Shown: in pieces, positions 13,801 through 28,800 of the stretch
Layout of the letters: every line of letters begins with the position of its first letter
Position numbering within the stretch: the first letter of the stretch is position 1
NCBI GenBank assembly: GCA_903813345.2
Contig: CAIIXF020000009.1
Coordinates: forward strand, 7,498,030-7,562,029
Direction of reading: 5' to 3'
From: Owenia fusiformis
Taxonomy: Eukaryota > Annelida > Polychaeta > Sabellida > Oweniidae
DNA length: 64,000 bases
Program-made: the position numbers and the translations under genes
The notes under the pieces: model-generated
What the model saw: the letters and a program-made list of their open reading frames with translations, nothing else
Told to the model about the DNA's origin: nothing
Database searches by the model: none

Positions 13801-16800
13801 ATTTTAGCAAAAAATTCAAAAACCATCGAATATCACTTTTAAACTATCGAATATTACGTCTTAAAGAGTGATATTGGATGGTTTGAAAAGTGATATTTGA
13901 TGGTTTCGAATTTTTTTCAAAAAAAATCCTTTTTACATTTTCTAATTATTTTCAAAAATATTTTAAAAAAATTTCAACATTTTTTCACAATTTTTTTCAA
14001 TTATTTTTTCACATTTTTTCTCAAATTATATTTTCCACTTTTTTCGCTGATGATGATTTCCCATGGGACAAACAGACAATCCTATGGTTTTTCAAAAACC
14101 AAAAATTATCCACTCATGGATACAAATATCTTCACTCATTCACTGCGCTCACTCATGAAGATATCAATATCCACTCATGGATATAAATGATATTTTTTCA
14201 AAACCATATGATATTCTTATATTATTCAACGACAATGAAATTTCTAGCAATCTGATTGGATCATTTATCTTGTTAATGCAATAAATGATGAATCTTGTTT
14301 GTAAAATAATAGCTGATCAATAAAATTTTGCTGCTAACATTATCAAAAATAATAACATACATTTGTTCTACTAGTATTATTACTTCAATGAAATGAAGAA
14401 AAATTTCGCCAAATTATTGCAAATTGTTGCAGATGCTGAGCTACGACTGACAAACACTGAACAATATATCACACCCCAAAAAGTGTGAAAATATTTACCT
14501 TCTGACCAATTCTGTTTAAATTGTCCAGGAAATACTTCAGCGAATCACTCTGCAAACAGGAAAAAGAAACACATTAGTTTTTGATTTCATAAGTATAATG
14601 AAACTCATTAATGGTCATGCTTACTCTTTTTGGATCTTAGATGTTATAAACATGTCTAAGTAAACACTCCAGTGATCTCCCCAGGATTTTTTCGCAGGTG
14701 GGTGCAAACTTCTCATTTTCCTAATTAAGACCAAAATTTGTCAAAATATGCCAATTTTTCATGATTTTTTCTCATTTTCAAGTGGGTGCAAATGGATTTT
14801 CAGATGGGTGCAAGCCTATTTTCAAAATCTCATGTGGGTGCTCTGCTCACTTGCTTTAATGCTGGGGAGATCACTGCACTCATTTTCAGCACATATTCTA
14901 TTGACTTCTGTATAAAACTGTCTCACTGTAGTGAAAACTACCTACAGTGAACACATTTTGTAGCTAGGTAATCACATATGTTTTAATGTATGCTTATGTC
15001 TTATATTCAGAGCACGATGAAAGAGGCTCCAAAATTCAGAGTAGGGCATTGCATTACAGGCATTATTGTATTGTATCATATCGTATCGCATCGCATCACA
15101 TCGTATTGTCTCTGTTTTTAGATATTAACACAGCCAGATGATATCACCTTCATCAGTTTTATTATACGGCCGCTAGCTGAAATATGAGCTCAGATAAAAA
15201 ATCTCAATCTACTTTAAGTCAGAATTTTCCTGAATCAGCAAACTAATTTCTAAAAAATCATGCCAACGTTACCCTTTTCAAAAATGATATTACTTCTGGA
15301 TGCTTAATCTAAACTCTTGCAAAAGATAATCTTTGATCTGGCCATATAATTGGTCAATAAAAGTTTCAACTTAACATAACTTTCAACCTTCATCAGTAGA
15401 CAGAATTTATTTCTTTATCAAACTTACACGAAAAGTCAAAGTGGCTCCATTTGGGGTCATTAAGATTTCATTGCGATCACAATTATAAAACAAGTGAGTG
15501 ATTGCAATAGCTCACCATGTGAGCCAAAAAATTAATTGCCTGCTCTAGACAGAGAGGGTAGTGATAATTATTAGCCCCTGGGCAATAGGCTTTGACATCT
15601 TAGAAACAAGGCATTAAGCATACAAAATGTCACCACCTGCCATTTGTTACAGAGATTGACCGTTTTGTCATGATGAGAACTAGGAGATGCTACCCTGAAG
15701 TTTGAAGTAATAATTATGATGAAATACAGAAGGCATTGAATTATTGGCAACTCTGTAGTTACGAGCAACTGATGGATGACATAGACTTTCACAATGGGGG
15801 ATTATGATGTAATTGCATTAGGATGGAAATGGGAAGCTACGGGTACTTACCAAACCATGCGAAGATTAATCTCCACATTTCAAATCTGAGCCCCAGGAGT
15901 ATGTTATAAATTGTTTAAAGTGCCTTGGTGTACTTGGTATGAAATACTTTCACTTCAATATGGATGGAAAAGATGGAGAAATAGCAAAAGATTTGTTCAG
16001 AATCATGCAGTTTTTCAACATTCTGAGCATTTTAAAGTGGTTTTGGGCCAAAACTGTAAAATATGATCCTCCTGAAATTTTTGGAAAAGTGAATCCCTTG
16101 GCAAAGCTGGCAACTGGGCTGATTTTAATACATTTTATTAATGCATTCTTGAATCTTGGGCCTGTTTCAAATATTAAAGAGGTTAACTTTACTCGCATTT
16201 AAGAGAACTTAAATATAAACGTATGATTATATGACCCCAAGGAATTGTTGTCTACCACCTAATTGGTTTAAACATTATTACAACTTATTTCCTCACGCCT
16301 TCATACTCTATCGGGAAAATAAAGTCCAGTGATGTGAAAATAATCAATAGGAGACCATCATTTTACATGTTTCATATACTGTACATGTTCTTCAAACAGT
16401 GCCATATAAACCCTGCTATTTTATGGTACATCTAAAACTTCCAAATATCTATATTCAAACTAAAGGTATCTCTGCTCTATTATTCATTTGATGGTTTAAA
16501 CCACACAAACAATAAAATCATCCATAATAGCTAATTATTTATCATTTAACAATGTTTTGAGGTTCTTTAAATGATCAAGAAAATGTGGTAGGCCACACAG
16601 GGGACTAGAAAGTTAACCTTCTTAGCTTTTTCTATAAATTGTGGTAAACGGTTTAAAAAGCCATAAAACCTTTCAGAATGAAAAACCAATAATTGGCCTT
16701 GGTTCGTATATCAATTTGAACAAAACAAAAACTATTTCCTCATCTTTATAATTTATTTTAAGACTAATTGAGACTGATAGCTCAGTTTAATACAGCCTAC

Positions 16801-19800
16801 AGACACAATTCACACTTTTCTAAAAATTAAATAGTGCCACCCACATGAAGCCTGCAAGTCCCTTTATTGAAAATAAGGGGAGCTATAGATCTTTTTTCAT
16901 AAGGATCAAATTTTTTCACAACTAACTTTAACTTAATAGTGTTATCTCATTGTCAATCAAATTGAATAGAATATATGCAGTACAGTGGTACACCTAACAC
17001 AGACTAGAATTCCCTGATTCCCAGTCAACGCAGAAAAAACGCAGAATTTTTGCAGAATTTGATTTATTCGTACAGAATTCCACGGAAAACATGATTTTTC
17101 CAGTCAACCACCTCATCTCATCTCATATTTGTCACTCACCTTGACATCTCAGACAGTCATTAGTCACAAGAAACTGGTGTTGTGAGGATTTTGAAGGGGA
17201 AATGTGAAATCTGTTTACAGTTCTCAAACTTCCAGCTTTTGCACTTTTAAAGATTATGTCTAATATGTCATGAAATATGAATTCCATGCAATTTCATGAT
17301 AGTTCACAGGGATGGATCTGGGAACCAACTAGGGAGGGGGGGCCTTTCAACCCAAAAGTGGGCCCAAATTTTGTAATTAATGACCAAAAAGGCCCTCTTT
17401 TTGGAACCTTAAGGCCTTTTTTTGTCCCAAATTTTTTTTGTGGCCCAATTTTTTTTCTGCCCCCCCAGAACTGCCAGTGGTTCAGATGAAGCCATTGATT
17501 GCAGAATTTATTGTGGAATTCAGGATTTCATACATAATTTAACTTTTTCAAATCGAATTTCTGCGCCGAATATGCATTTTTCTCATGTAGGGAACTAGGA
17601 TGTGTGACCTCACAAAATGAACACACAGTGAAACCTGTATATCTGAACATCTCTCAATGTGAACACTTTTTCTCAGTCCCAAATTTGCTATTTCTTCTAG
17701 ATTTACATGTTTTATTGAAATGTGAACACCTACTTTTTCAATCACTTTTGGTCGGTCCCAGAGGTGTTTGCATAGATAGGTTAGATAGGTTTCACTGTAC
17801 AATCATAGTTTAGTTCTAATGTTGTCTTAACCTCATGAACACCATCTAAACTAAGATCAGTGATCTCCTAGGAAAGGAGATGCTGGATTCATTCTAGTCT
17901 TGCCCCAAGACAGTGGACCCCCCACCTACCTCTCCAACATAACACTGGTGTAAAGTAGATTGTGGGGGGGGGGGGTTCAGGGTCTCGAAGCAAGACTAGA
18001 TTCCCTTGATATGCTGAAATAGTACAAAACTAAAATCTGATTTGAACTCAATTGAATATTCAAAAAAACAAAACTCTAGGGTTAAACTGTATGTAAATAT
18101 CTAAATACAGTAGAACTTGCTAAGTAGAACACCTCTGTAAGTGGAACACCTCACAAGTGGAACAGTGTTTTTAAAGTCCCGTTGCCTATCTACTTCATGT
18201 AAATGAACCTCTCTGAGTGGAACACCTCCCAAGTGGAACAATGTTTGTGGCCCCAAGGGTGTTCCACTTACACAGGTTCTACTGTACCTCAGTACTAGGA
18301 CCTCCAATTGACTTAATTCTTTAAAGTAGAGTTCTTGTCCTTAAATACACTTTTTTTTAAATCAAAGAGCATGTATATATACCTTTATCTCGTATTATCT
18401 GTACCACTTAGGTTCAATGTATCACTAAATAACATAAAGGAGAAAATAACCTATAGTACATGACTGAAGACAATGTTGATAGCTAGAAATTTTTACAGCT
18501 TTAGTTAACAGATGGGAAATAAAAAATGGTGTGCCAGTTATATTTATTTATTTTTGTGTGTAATTTTCACTTTTGGGAAATTGAAAAAAAAAATTGTAAA
18601 AGTATCTTCCATGCAAAACTATTATACTTTAAGAAATAATATAAATCAAAGCAATTTTCTGCTTTTTATCATTTATCTTAAAAACATATATCTGATAAAT
18701 ATTCGTCCATCATTCCTTCATTTCCCACTTTAGGGCAATAGAGAGAATCACAAGATATATTATATCAACTGAAATTCTTTCCGCTTATCAAATTACGGTT
18801 ACATTTGACCTTTCAGTAATTGTGTTTATTCTTATAATAGGCGTATAATAAAGATAAATTCTTATTATGTCAGTGAAAGAGATCATTCAAACCAGAGAAA
18901 CGTCTTTCCAAATGTGCCGATTCAATGCCTTTTCTATCTATATTTCCATAATTCCTAAAGTTTTTGGCATTTCTACAATATCAAGATTATTGCGTGCCTG
19001 GCTGTATTCTTTATTTCCTGTTCAATCCATTATTTTGAAATATTTGCAACCTAAGGATATCGGACATTTTTCTTATGGGAAGACAAGCATTGCTTTTTAT
19101 TCATAAATTGCCTCAGGAAATTAGGTATTTTTTCTCGGGACTAGTCCTGCATTCTTTGATTTATCTTTAAATATTCATTTAATAAAGAGTGAAATTGTGA
19201 AATTTCTATCAAAAATGAATTTAATAAAAAAATTATGGAGTAATCATTATATTTATATATTATAAATTATATTATAATTTATATTTTCACCATAGATGGA
19301 ATACACTGATATATTGGCCCAATCTCTGAGAAACAATTTAAAGGTGTATATGATGAATATTATATTATAAGACTATGGTTAGTATGGCCTTTCTGATTGC
19401 TAGTATGACCTCATAAAGTCAGCAATCAAATCAAGCAGTTCCTGAAGATCCCTACACAAACTGTTTAAGTAAACATTACATCTATATTCACGTGAGCTCC
19501 ATAAAGTTTTTTCCAATATGAGATAATGATAGACCTGGTCCAGTGGTCCATCATTCCATTTTGACCCATACCAAATTCCTTGATACTAAGTTGAAAAATT
19601 AGAATATACCATGCATGGTCTCGGGGGGGGGGGGGGGGGGGGCAAACAATATTTTAAAATCATGCAGTGATCACCATTCTGAGCACTTTTTTAAGTGATT
19701 TGGGCCATTTTGGACCAAAATTGTCAAAATTGAATCCCTGGAAATTTCCAAAAAGTGAACACTGGCTACGGGCCTGAAGTGCTATCATACATGACAGTTC

Positions 19801-22800
19801 CATGTTAACCTTGAGGAACAATGCCTTATTCACTACAATAGCTACCTCTTTCTGAATAATTTGGTTCTGTTTCTTAAAAGAAAGCTTCATCTGAGCCATT
19901 TTCCTGCATTTGACTCGAAGTTAATCTAAGGAATCTAATCTTTATTTGGCAGAAGTAAATATTTCTAAAATAGCTTCCAAAACCTTGAAAGCCATTAAAC
20001 ATTTCATGGCCGTACTTCTTAACACATTCAAAATTTGCTTTTTCTCAAAAACAATAAATAACATAGATTCCTATTTCTTCTACATTAGTACATAATACAT
20101 ATCGATAGTATGACCATTCATAAAGCTGTAAACTCTTTCCTTTTTGTATTGTATTTTAAACATGATCTCATACATCTTATCCTTGGGTTATCTGTATTAT
20201 CTATCACTGCCTTGTATAAGGCTCTATACCTCCATTCATAGATAAAACATATGATTTAGAATTCACCTTTACATAACATAACATGCTTTTCATGTTAATT
20301 CCTTGCTTTGGAAGCAAACCAATTGAAGAAATACATCACTATGACGATCTGAGTCACAATTTTGAATGTCAAGTACAAGATACAGCGAAAGATCTTTAGT
20401 TTTTTTCATATTGAGTTCTGGATTCAAAGTCTAAATGAGGAAGGTAAAATAGTTAATGAAGGATTCTATATCTAAGACAGGTTAAACATTCCAGTGCTAA
20501 AACCTGCTTTTAGTTACAGTTTTGCAAAAAGATCTGATCCTGACTTAACACCATGTGTGGTCATATAATCTTATTAAAATGCAAAATAGAGTGAAAAGGA
20601 GTGGAACTGATAAGTAATAAAAGCTAGCATGTAGGCAAAACAGTAAAACCTGTATATTACAATGTGCGCAGTGTCTAGTTATAAACTGCCTCGTTTAGAC
20701 TATATTACAGTTTAGCAGCCCCGCCCCCAAGAGTGGTGCCCAGGTAATAATTTCAAATCTACAACGTTGACCCAATAAGTGAACTGGAAGGAACACATGC
20801 TAAAAGGGAGCTCATTAACTCTACGATTATGTCAGAGACAATAACCACATATAAGGACGGACGGATGCCTGGTCGATCCCATCTGTCTGTGAAATCACAG
20901 ATTTATTGTAAACTGAAAGAGTTAAGACGAAGCTCTCTTTAAAGAAGTGAAGTCGAACGAATGCAAAGTGTACCTGTATATATGAACACCTCTATAATCA
21001 GAACATATCTCAATCTAAATGCTTTTCCTGTCCCATTTTTCCAATCTGTTATACACTGCCATGTTAAGAACCTCATAATACAGCCCGGGTTATAAATAAT
21101 TTCAATCTATAACGCTGACCCTTTCTCAACCAATCAGCAAACTGGAAGGAGCACACACCCTCAAAATATGAACACTTGGCAATCTGAACACTTTACTGGT
21201 CCAAGTGGTGTTCAATTTGAAGAGGTTTTGTTGTACTAAAAATTATATAGAAGTGCCACCAGATATTTCAGATGTTTCATTAGGATATCTAACAACAGGG
21301 GAAACTTAACGAAAACAATAGGCAAAAGTATTGGTTAAATTATTGGATCTTAGTTGTGATTACGAGTAAACAGAATTAGCCCAAGATATTTGATTTTTGT
21401 GGAATAATCTTGAGCAATAGTGATGTAAATCTTGCAATAAGGAGATAAGTAAACTTGACCTCAAATCTGATTGTTTGGTTTAATAATGACTCTAAACTCA
21501 GGTTTATGTATACTGGAAGTCGAAATATTTGTTATCATCATCACCTGCAAGCAGGCCTGTTCTCAAGGTATTAGTGCTTCTTTAGATGGCCTTTTATTAT
21601 ACAAATTAACCTGAGTAATAGGTAGAGCCATAGTGGTGGGCAATGGTGGGCATTGTCCACCCTGATCAATACAAATAACGAGTTTAGGTGGTAATAACAA
21701 AAATATGTATGTAACTTCATTTCAGCGGGCAATTTGTAAAATCTTGGCCCAAGGGCCAAATGCCCCTTTGAAATGAGGTTATTGGTATGTTAATAGTCCA
21801 GATCCAAATAGGTCTATCAGGTACAGGTTTCAGATCCCTTTATACTATATGTTTTAAGGGGGGGGGGGGAGTCTGGCACCTTATATGGAAGGACGCAAAA
21901 ATATGAGTGATAAAAATTAAATGCCTTATGATGAGGGGTTATATACATTATGATTTGGGGTCATATACCTTATGATTTGGGGGTCATATAACTTTTGATT
22001 TGGGGCTTTTGGGGGTCATACAACTAATGATTTAGAGGATATGTACCTTATATTATGTTAAAGGGTCAAACACCTTTAGGTTTGGGGGTTATATACCTTA
22101 TGTTTTAAGGGTTTGGAAAGACTCAACTTGTCAGTGCAAAAATAGAGTGCTTTAATACTACTGAAGAAAATCTTCCAAAACATGATTCAGATGTTCTTTA
22201 TTTAGATTCTAAAGGAGCAAAGGCTAAGGTGAGCTCAACCATTGTTAAACAAAACAAAAATGTCATGATTAAATAAAGGATAGATGTTATACAATTTAGA
22301 AGACATTTTAATGCATTTTAATATACCCTTTCTCACTGAATAGTACTAGTACAATTGATGATGTGTGTATTTATCCTCTAGTCCTATGCAACAAATAGTT
22401 AAATAGTTGGCCCATCATATCAATACAAAGTCCTAGGATTGTTAGTGAAACCTGTGAAGTCGAATCCAATGCTAAAATTCATGAAGTTATCAAATATAAA
22501 ATTACTTGTTCAAGACAAGAGGGTGATCCAAAACAAAATCGCCAAAAAGGTTTTAAATGTTATTGAACAGATTTATTTCAAATATGATATCACTTTGACT
22601 AAATTTTGCATATTAAACAACAAATATCAAGATTATTTCTACTCACATTCCGTCTATTGAGACATGTGTGAGTATCATGAATAACATCATAAATAAATAA
22701 GTTATAAGTGACACTATGAAATCTAGAACAAATGATGAATTATACCCAAATAGCATCATGTCATTTATAATACTCTGTGAACAATGTCGCTTTTCAAATG

Positions 22801-25800
22801 CTGGCAGTAAAATATATCAGAAGGTTAAATGTTACCCTTGATTTATATAAACATCACATTATGTGTTGTGAGAATAAGTACTGACAACTTTTAGAGGATT
22901 CACTTGATAGGGAGAGTGAAGTTGAACACATAATAAATCAGGAGACAATGGATTGCTATATTCTACACTATGTACTTTGTTTATTTATGCTGCTATTTAG
23001 CATGGAACTGTCTTTTGTGACTTGTGTTGAAGGTTCTGCAGTTGCCAGTATCCCATGTGACTGTGAGCAATTTTCTGACACAGTTAACCAACTTTCAACA
23101 ACCATTGAGAAACTCCATAGTAAACTTGATGAACAAGCTACAGAGATTGCAACTTTACAAAGAGATGTTATAAAAAGTGAGATTCTCATTGAACAGTTAG
23201 ATGATACATGTACTCAGAGTTGCAAAGGAAAACAAGGACAACCAGGAAAACGTGGATTTCCAGGTAAAAAAGGAAAGAAAGGTGAATCTGGGCAGAAAGG
23301 TCAGAGGGGAGCGAGAGGATATAGGGGACCCAAGGGGCCAATTGGTGTCACTGGTGTTAACGGTAGTAAAGGAGAAAATGGTCTACCAGGAGAAAAGGGC
23401 AGTCCGGGTTCAACTGGGATGCGAGGAGAAAAGGGAAGTCCAGGAGCAACTGGGCCCAGGGGAGAAAAGGGAAGTTTGGGAGCAATTGGGCCACGAGGAG
23501 AAAAGGGAAGTCCAGGAGCAATTGGGCCGCAAGGAGAAAAGGGAAGTCCGGGAGCAAATGGGCTGCAAGGAGAAAAAGGAAGTCGAGGAGTAATTGGGCT
23601 GCAAGGAGAAAAAGGAAGTCCAGGAGCTACTGGCGCGAGGGGAGCAAAGGGAAGTCAAGGAGCAAATGGTCTGAGAGGTGAAAAGGGGGCAGCTGGCAGA
23701 TCAGGTACCAGGCAAAGATTAAAAGCTCTATACCCAATTTGGTTATTCCTATTAATTTCATTGATATTATTAGGAGGCCCTTCATGGCCCTATAGTTTTT
23801 GTAGTTTTTCTTCTTTTTGTTCTTCTTATTAGACTCCAGACCACAATCTACAAATTGGCAGGAGTTCAAATCTGACCTTACTTTTGACCTTTGGTTGACC
23901 TTCAATGACATCCGAAAGGTCAAAAGAGTTGATTTTTAGTTATCAAAGATTATGTTTTATTATGAAAAATTGACACAATTTTGAAATTTAGAGACCATCT
24001 TAAAAATATCTTCTTGAGCAATGTTCCTTTGTCCTTTGGCATCAGCATATAAAGTTTGAACAAAATCCATCAAATAACATTCAGGTTATCAAAGATTACA
24101 TTTTTCTATGAAAAATGGCAGCCATTTTGAATTGAATGGGAATAAGGTGAACAGATTGTAGGTCACCGTTACTTACTGCTATATAGGTGGATAAACCCGT
24201 TTTTTTAAGTCAGCGATTGGGTTTGATGCGATAGGTTGCAGCTACTGGGAAGCGCAGCAGGTACTCTTCATATTTAAATGAGTTTGCCATCAAATTGAAA
24301 TCAAACTGGTAGCCATTATTTGCATTACCAAATACAAGCTCAGCGACGGTCGCTTTCTTTTTTAGACTGTAAATGGTCAAGCTGGAGTGAGTGGAGTAAC
24401 AGGCAATGCATACGTAGTAATTGTTATACACACTCGGTGGAAGTTGTGAGAAGAAGATACCATTGCCTGTATGGAACAGTTCCAGAAACCAAGACTGTTA
24501 CATGCTATAAGGATCATAATTGTGAAAGAAATTAAAAGGTGAATTTGATCGAGTGGATTTGACTCATGTAAAAGGTGGATTGGATTTGAAATATTGAAAA
24601 TGTGGAATTTCTTTAAAGTTTTTTTCTGTTGATCTCCCTCTAAGAAATTTCCCTCGAAAGTATCTTGTGATCACTTGGGCCCCTTTGAGGAATCAGAACA
24701 AAGCAACAACAACAAATATAAAATCCAATTAGTTGATAGATACTCCTTAAGTATTAAACTGCTTTCCCTTGTATATCAACTTTTGTAAGACATAATAAAC
24801 ATAGATCTGTAGATAAAAGCTGTCATTCAAATTGATGTGTGGATGTTCCTAAAACATTTCTCCTGGTTTCTGTTTGGACTGAAAACAGATGATATGGATC
24901 TTCAAACCAGTCTGCCTTATGATTTATAAATGTCTCAAATTATACTTGGAATGAATAAGAAAGCGGGTACCAGTTCACTCTTCAAGCCAACCCAAGCAAA
25001 ATAATATTACATCTATTATTTGACATTGTCGAAGTGAGGAGAGCACCAATCTTTATAGAGGGAGATGAATAGAATTTTTTTAAGGAAAATCCATATTTCA
25101 AAGATTCCTGATCCAATCCACCTTTTACATGAATGCAATCCACTCGATCCAACCCACCTTTTACCATGGCAATTGACGCCACAAGAGCTAGACATTTGGA
25201 TTATTATCTGGAATTTTGTAATATTTACACAGGATGTCTGAGTCAACATTACATAATTATACATGTATATAAATAATACAATACACGTTAGGCAAGAATA
25301 GAAACTGATATAAAGCAAAAAAAACATGATAAGACACTTCAAAAATATCATCATACAGACATTTATGATTAATTTGTTCAAATGAAGTCAAATGGTATTT
25401 TTTGCCTATTTTCTATCCTGGGTAGATCTAGAATCAAGAATATTCACCTGAGGGTTAAAAGACACCTGCATTGTCATTTTACACACTTTATTAGCTTTAT
25501 CATAATGCCAAAACAGAACATTTTCAAGTATTGTCACCTGAGGCCAGACTCTTAATACTTCCTGATTAGAGTCAGTATAAATATTACAGTCTGTAGAATA
25601 TATTCTGTCATTAATCAGCCGGGCTAATGTAACGATGTGGTCGCAACTCTAGTGTATATTTTTCATGTCTTTCTGTGACTTTTTTGAATTTATTTTTGTC
25701 TCTTGCATATTTCTTGTATCTTTAAATTTAGAGCCATTGCTTAATTCGAAGAAATACTATTTATAGCTTTATTGTATAGATGCAATTTGCAAGGTACGAA

Positions 25801-28800
25801 TGATGAAATTATATCGAATATGATTGTTAGTACAGTGTAGATGGATGGAACGTACAAAATAAAATATTTTAACATGTTAAAAATTGTTTTTCTCTTAATT
25901 AAATCCTATTTTTGACAAATCTTCATTTGACACAATAAAAATGAAATTGTATCTATTATTTGTTAGATTCATCAATCTTGTAAATCATTATGATACAGAA
26001 CACCTCATCCGAAAATTGAGAATTTAAATAGAATCTATTTCTATTTATCTGAACATTAAACTAAAAGCTCTGACATTTCAGTTTTATATTAATTAGTAAA
26101 AGATGAATTAGAAAGGCATCAAGTGACATTTCCATCTGCATTATATTTGAATGCAAAAAACAAAACCTCATCATGTATGCAGCTTCGACAATTTCTGTTC
26201 TCATTATTCTAGTATATTATTACAGCAAAACATTCTAAAAGTGTTCATATTTCGAGATTGTGACAATATTTGAGTCAACTGGATAACAAAAACTACAATT
26301 ACATTTTGAGGTGTTCACATTTTGAGGTGTTTGTATCATATTTTGAAGTGCTCATTTTTGATGTGATTTCATTTTGAAGTGTATAAATAGTGGTTTTCAT
26401 ATCATGGGAGTCGATACAATTACGTAAAAAGGAATAAGCAAAATGTCACTACCTGTAAATGGTTACAAAAAAGTAAAAACTGTTACACTGACACTGACCT
26501 CTGGTAGAAAAACAAATTAGGTAAACATAACAATATGCAATCACTTCTTAAAAATAGAAAAGGTGTTCACTGTTCCCACGACTAGAGTGACTGTCACGCA
26601 GAATCAGAGGTATAGGGGATAACAAAATCATGTGTAACATATACATCTGACCGGCCTTATAATGATATATTGACCATGAACAAATTATCTCTGAATCAAA
26701 AGGCCATTCTTTAAATCTCATTCTCCCTTTAATCTCTGACGAAAACTCTATTGAGGTTAGATATGATAGCAGGATTTTGCTCATTTTCTTCTGCTTTGTA
26801 TCACGCTAATCAAGTATGTAAGTGAGATTTGTCACATACAGTGATAACTCTCCTCTTTTTCAATTAGATTCTAGCGCCAAAGGCAGTGCAGTTAATATGG
26901 AAATATTGCCAAAGGAATATCTAATAACAATATATTATTCAGATGCTAGAAATTGCTAGAATTTGGTTGAAACATAAGATACCTTTCAGAAGTTTTTGCA
27001 AATACATGTATGAACATTAATTTCAAAACTATTTTTTCTATATCTTTTTTTGTATAAATTACATGATTACATTAATCACATCTACTATGACGGTACATGT
27101 AGTTGATTTTCAAATAATCATTATTTTGCCATAGTTTCAAAACTCTTAACTTCTTCATTTATTTGCCCTTGCCTCATAACTCTTATAACATTTATTTGCC
27201 CTTGCCTCATAACTCTTAAATTTATTTGCCCTTGCCTCATAACTCTTAAATTTATTTGCCCTTGCCTCACAACTCTTAAATTTATTTGCCCTTGCCTCAT
27301 AACTCTTAAATTTATTTGCCCTTGCCTCATAACTCTTAAATTTATTTGCCCTTGCCTCATAACTCTTAAATTTATTTGCCTTTGCCTCAAAACGCTTATA
27401 ACATTTATTTGCCATAGTCTCATAACTCTTACATTATTTGCCCTAGCCTCTCAACTCTTATAATATTTATTTTTCCAAGGCTCAAAACCCCTCATTTGCC
27501 ACAGCCTCATAAGCTATATATTTATTCTACCAAGCCTCACAACTCCTACATTTAAGTCCAACATTTCGTTCTGTAATCACCAGAATGTTCAATTCAGCTT
27601 GTTTAACTGATATAAAAAGATAAAGAAAAAAGTGATTTGTTGGTTCATGTTTCTCGTATATGTGATATGCATTTTCAAGTTTAACAGAGCAGTAAAAACA
27701 TCAATATTTTATTTCTTTTTTATGCAGCTTCAAGTCAAGCATTTGACAGGGAACTGTTTATTGAAACAAGATGATAACCGAAGTTACATTAAAACATCAG
27801 AATTGACTTTCCTCTAATTTTGTTAATATATAGTTGTCCTTTTTAAAAGTAAAACCTGCACAGAAAAGAAGTTAAGCGATAAACTAAAAAATTAAGTATA
27901 GAAATGGTTGAGAAAAATGCATGAGAATTAAAATATTCAAAACTTTTAAATAAGGCAAGTAAATAGTGAATATATTTTATCGAGTTGTCATTTTATGTGT
28001 AGGAATTTACTCTTAATATAAACATATTAAACAATTAAGATTGTGGGTATTTTCACATAAATACTTGGCAACATTTTGCTATCCAAATATCTATTTCCAC
28101 AATTCCAAGAAGTAAATTCTGTAAAACTCTTAACACACCTTTTCAAGCTTAGAATTTTACTTCTCAAATGTTATACTCCCAAGGGGTTTTTACCTTGAGT
28201 TACCAATTTACCTCATTTACCTAAATTACCTCATTTTCACTATTCTCACCAAAGTTGACAAATATATGCCATTTTCAATTTTTTTACTTATTACCAGTGG
28301 GTGCAAAAAGGTTTTCAGAAGGGTGGAAATCTTTTGAAAGTTGCAAGTAGGGACACCACCTCCTACTGTTGCTAGGGAGACGTGCCAATGTTACCTATAA
28401 CAGTGATCCAGTTGTCCAGAATTTTGAACTGGCACCTTGATGTCAAATATGACATAATTAAATCAACTCCTTGTATCTCGCCAGAAGTAGTATCTATACA
28501 AAGGTATTTGAGGTGCCTTATGAAGAGTTTTCATAGAATGTCTGAAAACCTTTAAAGAATATGAGGAACTTTTATGAAATTGACTTCATTTCCCATGGGT
28601 GTCAAAATGTAGCGTTAATGAAGTGTTAGTGAGTATAATAAGGAAAAGTTTTGCATAGCAATATAGGAAGTGTATAATTATACCATGTACAAAATATAAT
28701 TCAGCTATAAATGTCTCATGTTTTTTTAGTTAATTGTAGGTTAGGGAATTCCATTATTCTTATAAGGTAGGCGAGATAAAGGAAAGTGGGTGAGAGTGTA

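Noticed and set aside
13890-14190. Two overlapping Phe-rich frames of about 98 codons
   Set aside because: Translations of T-rich low-complexity DNA in G alpha intron 2.
23201-23658. 130-codon plus-strand and 66-82-codon minus-strand frames
   Set aside because: Shadow frames of the collagen repeat; the true frame starts at 22948.
23705-23832. C-terminal hydrophobic tail of the unspliced collagen frame (a possible membrane anchor)
   Set aside because: A good donor (TCAG|GTACCA) and a phase-compatible acceptor at 24365 that adds a TSP1-like module make the read-through tail intronic. An alternative unspliced isoform with a membrane anchor cannot be excluded.
27121-27423. Minus-strand frames of 86 and 100 codons
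   Set aside because: Translations of a 30-bp minisatellite.
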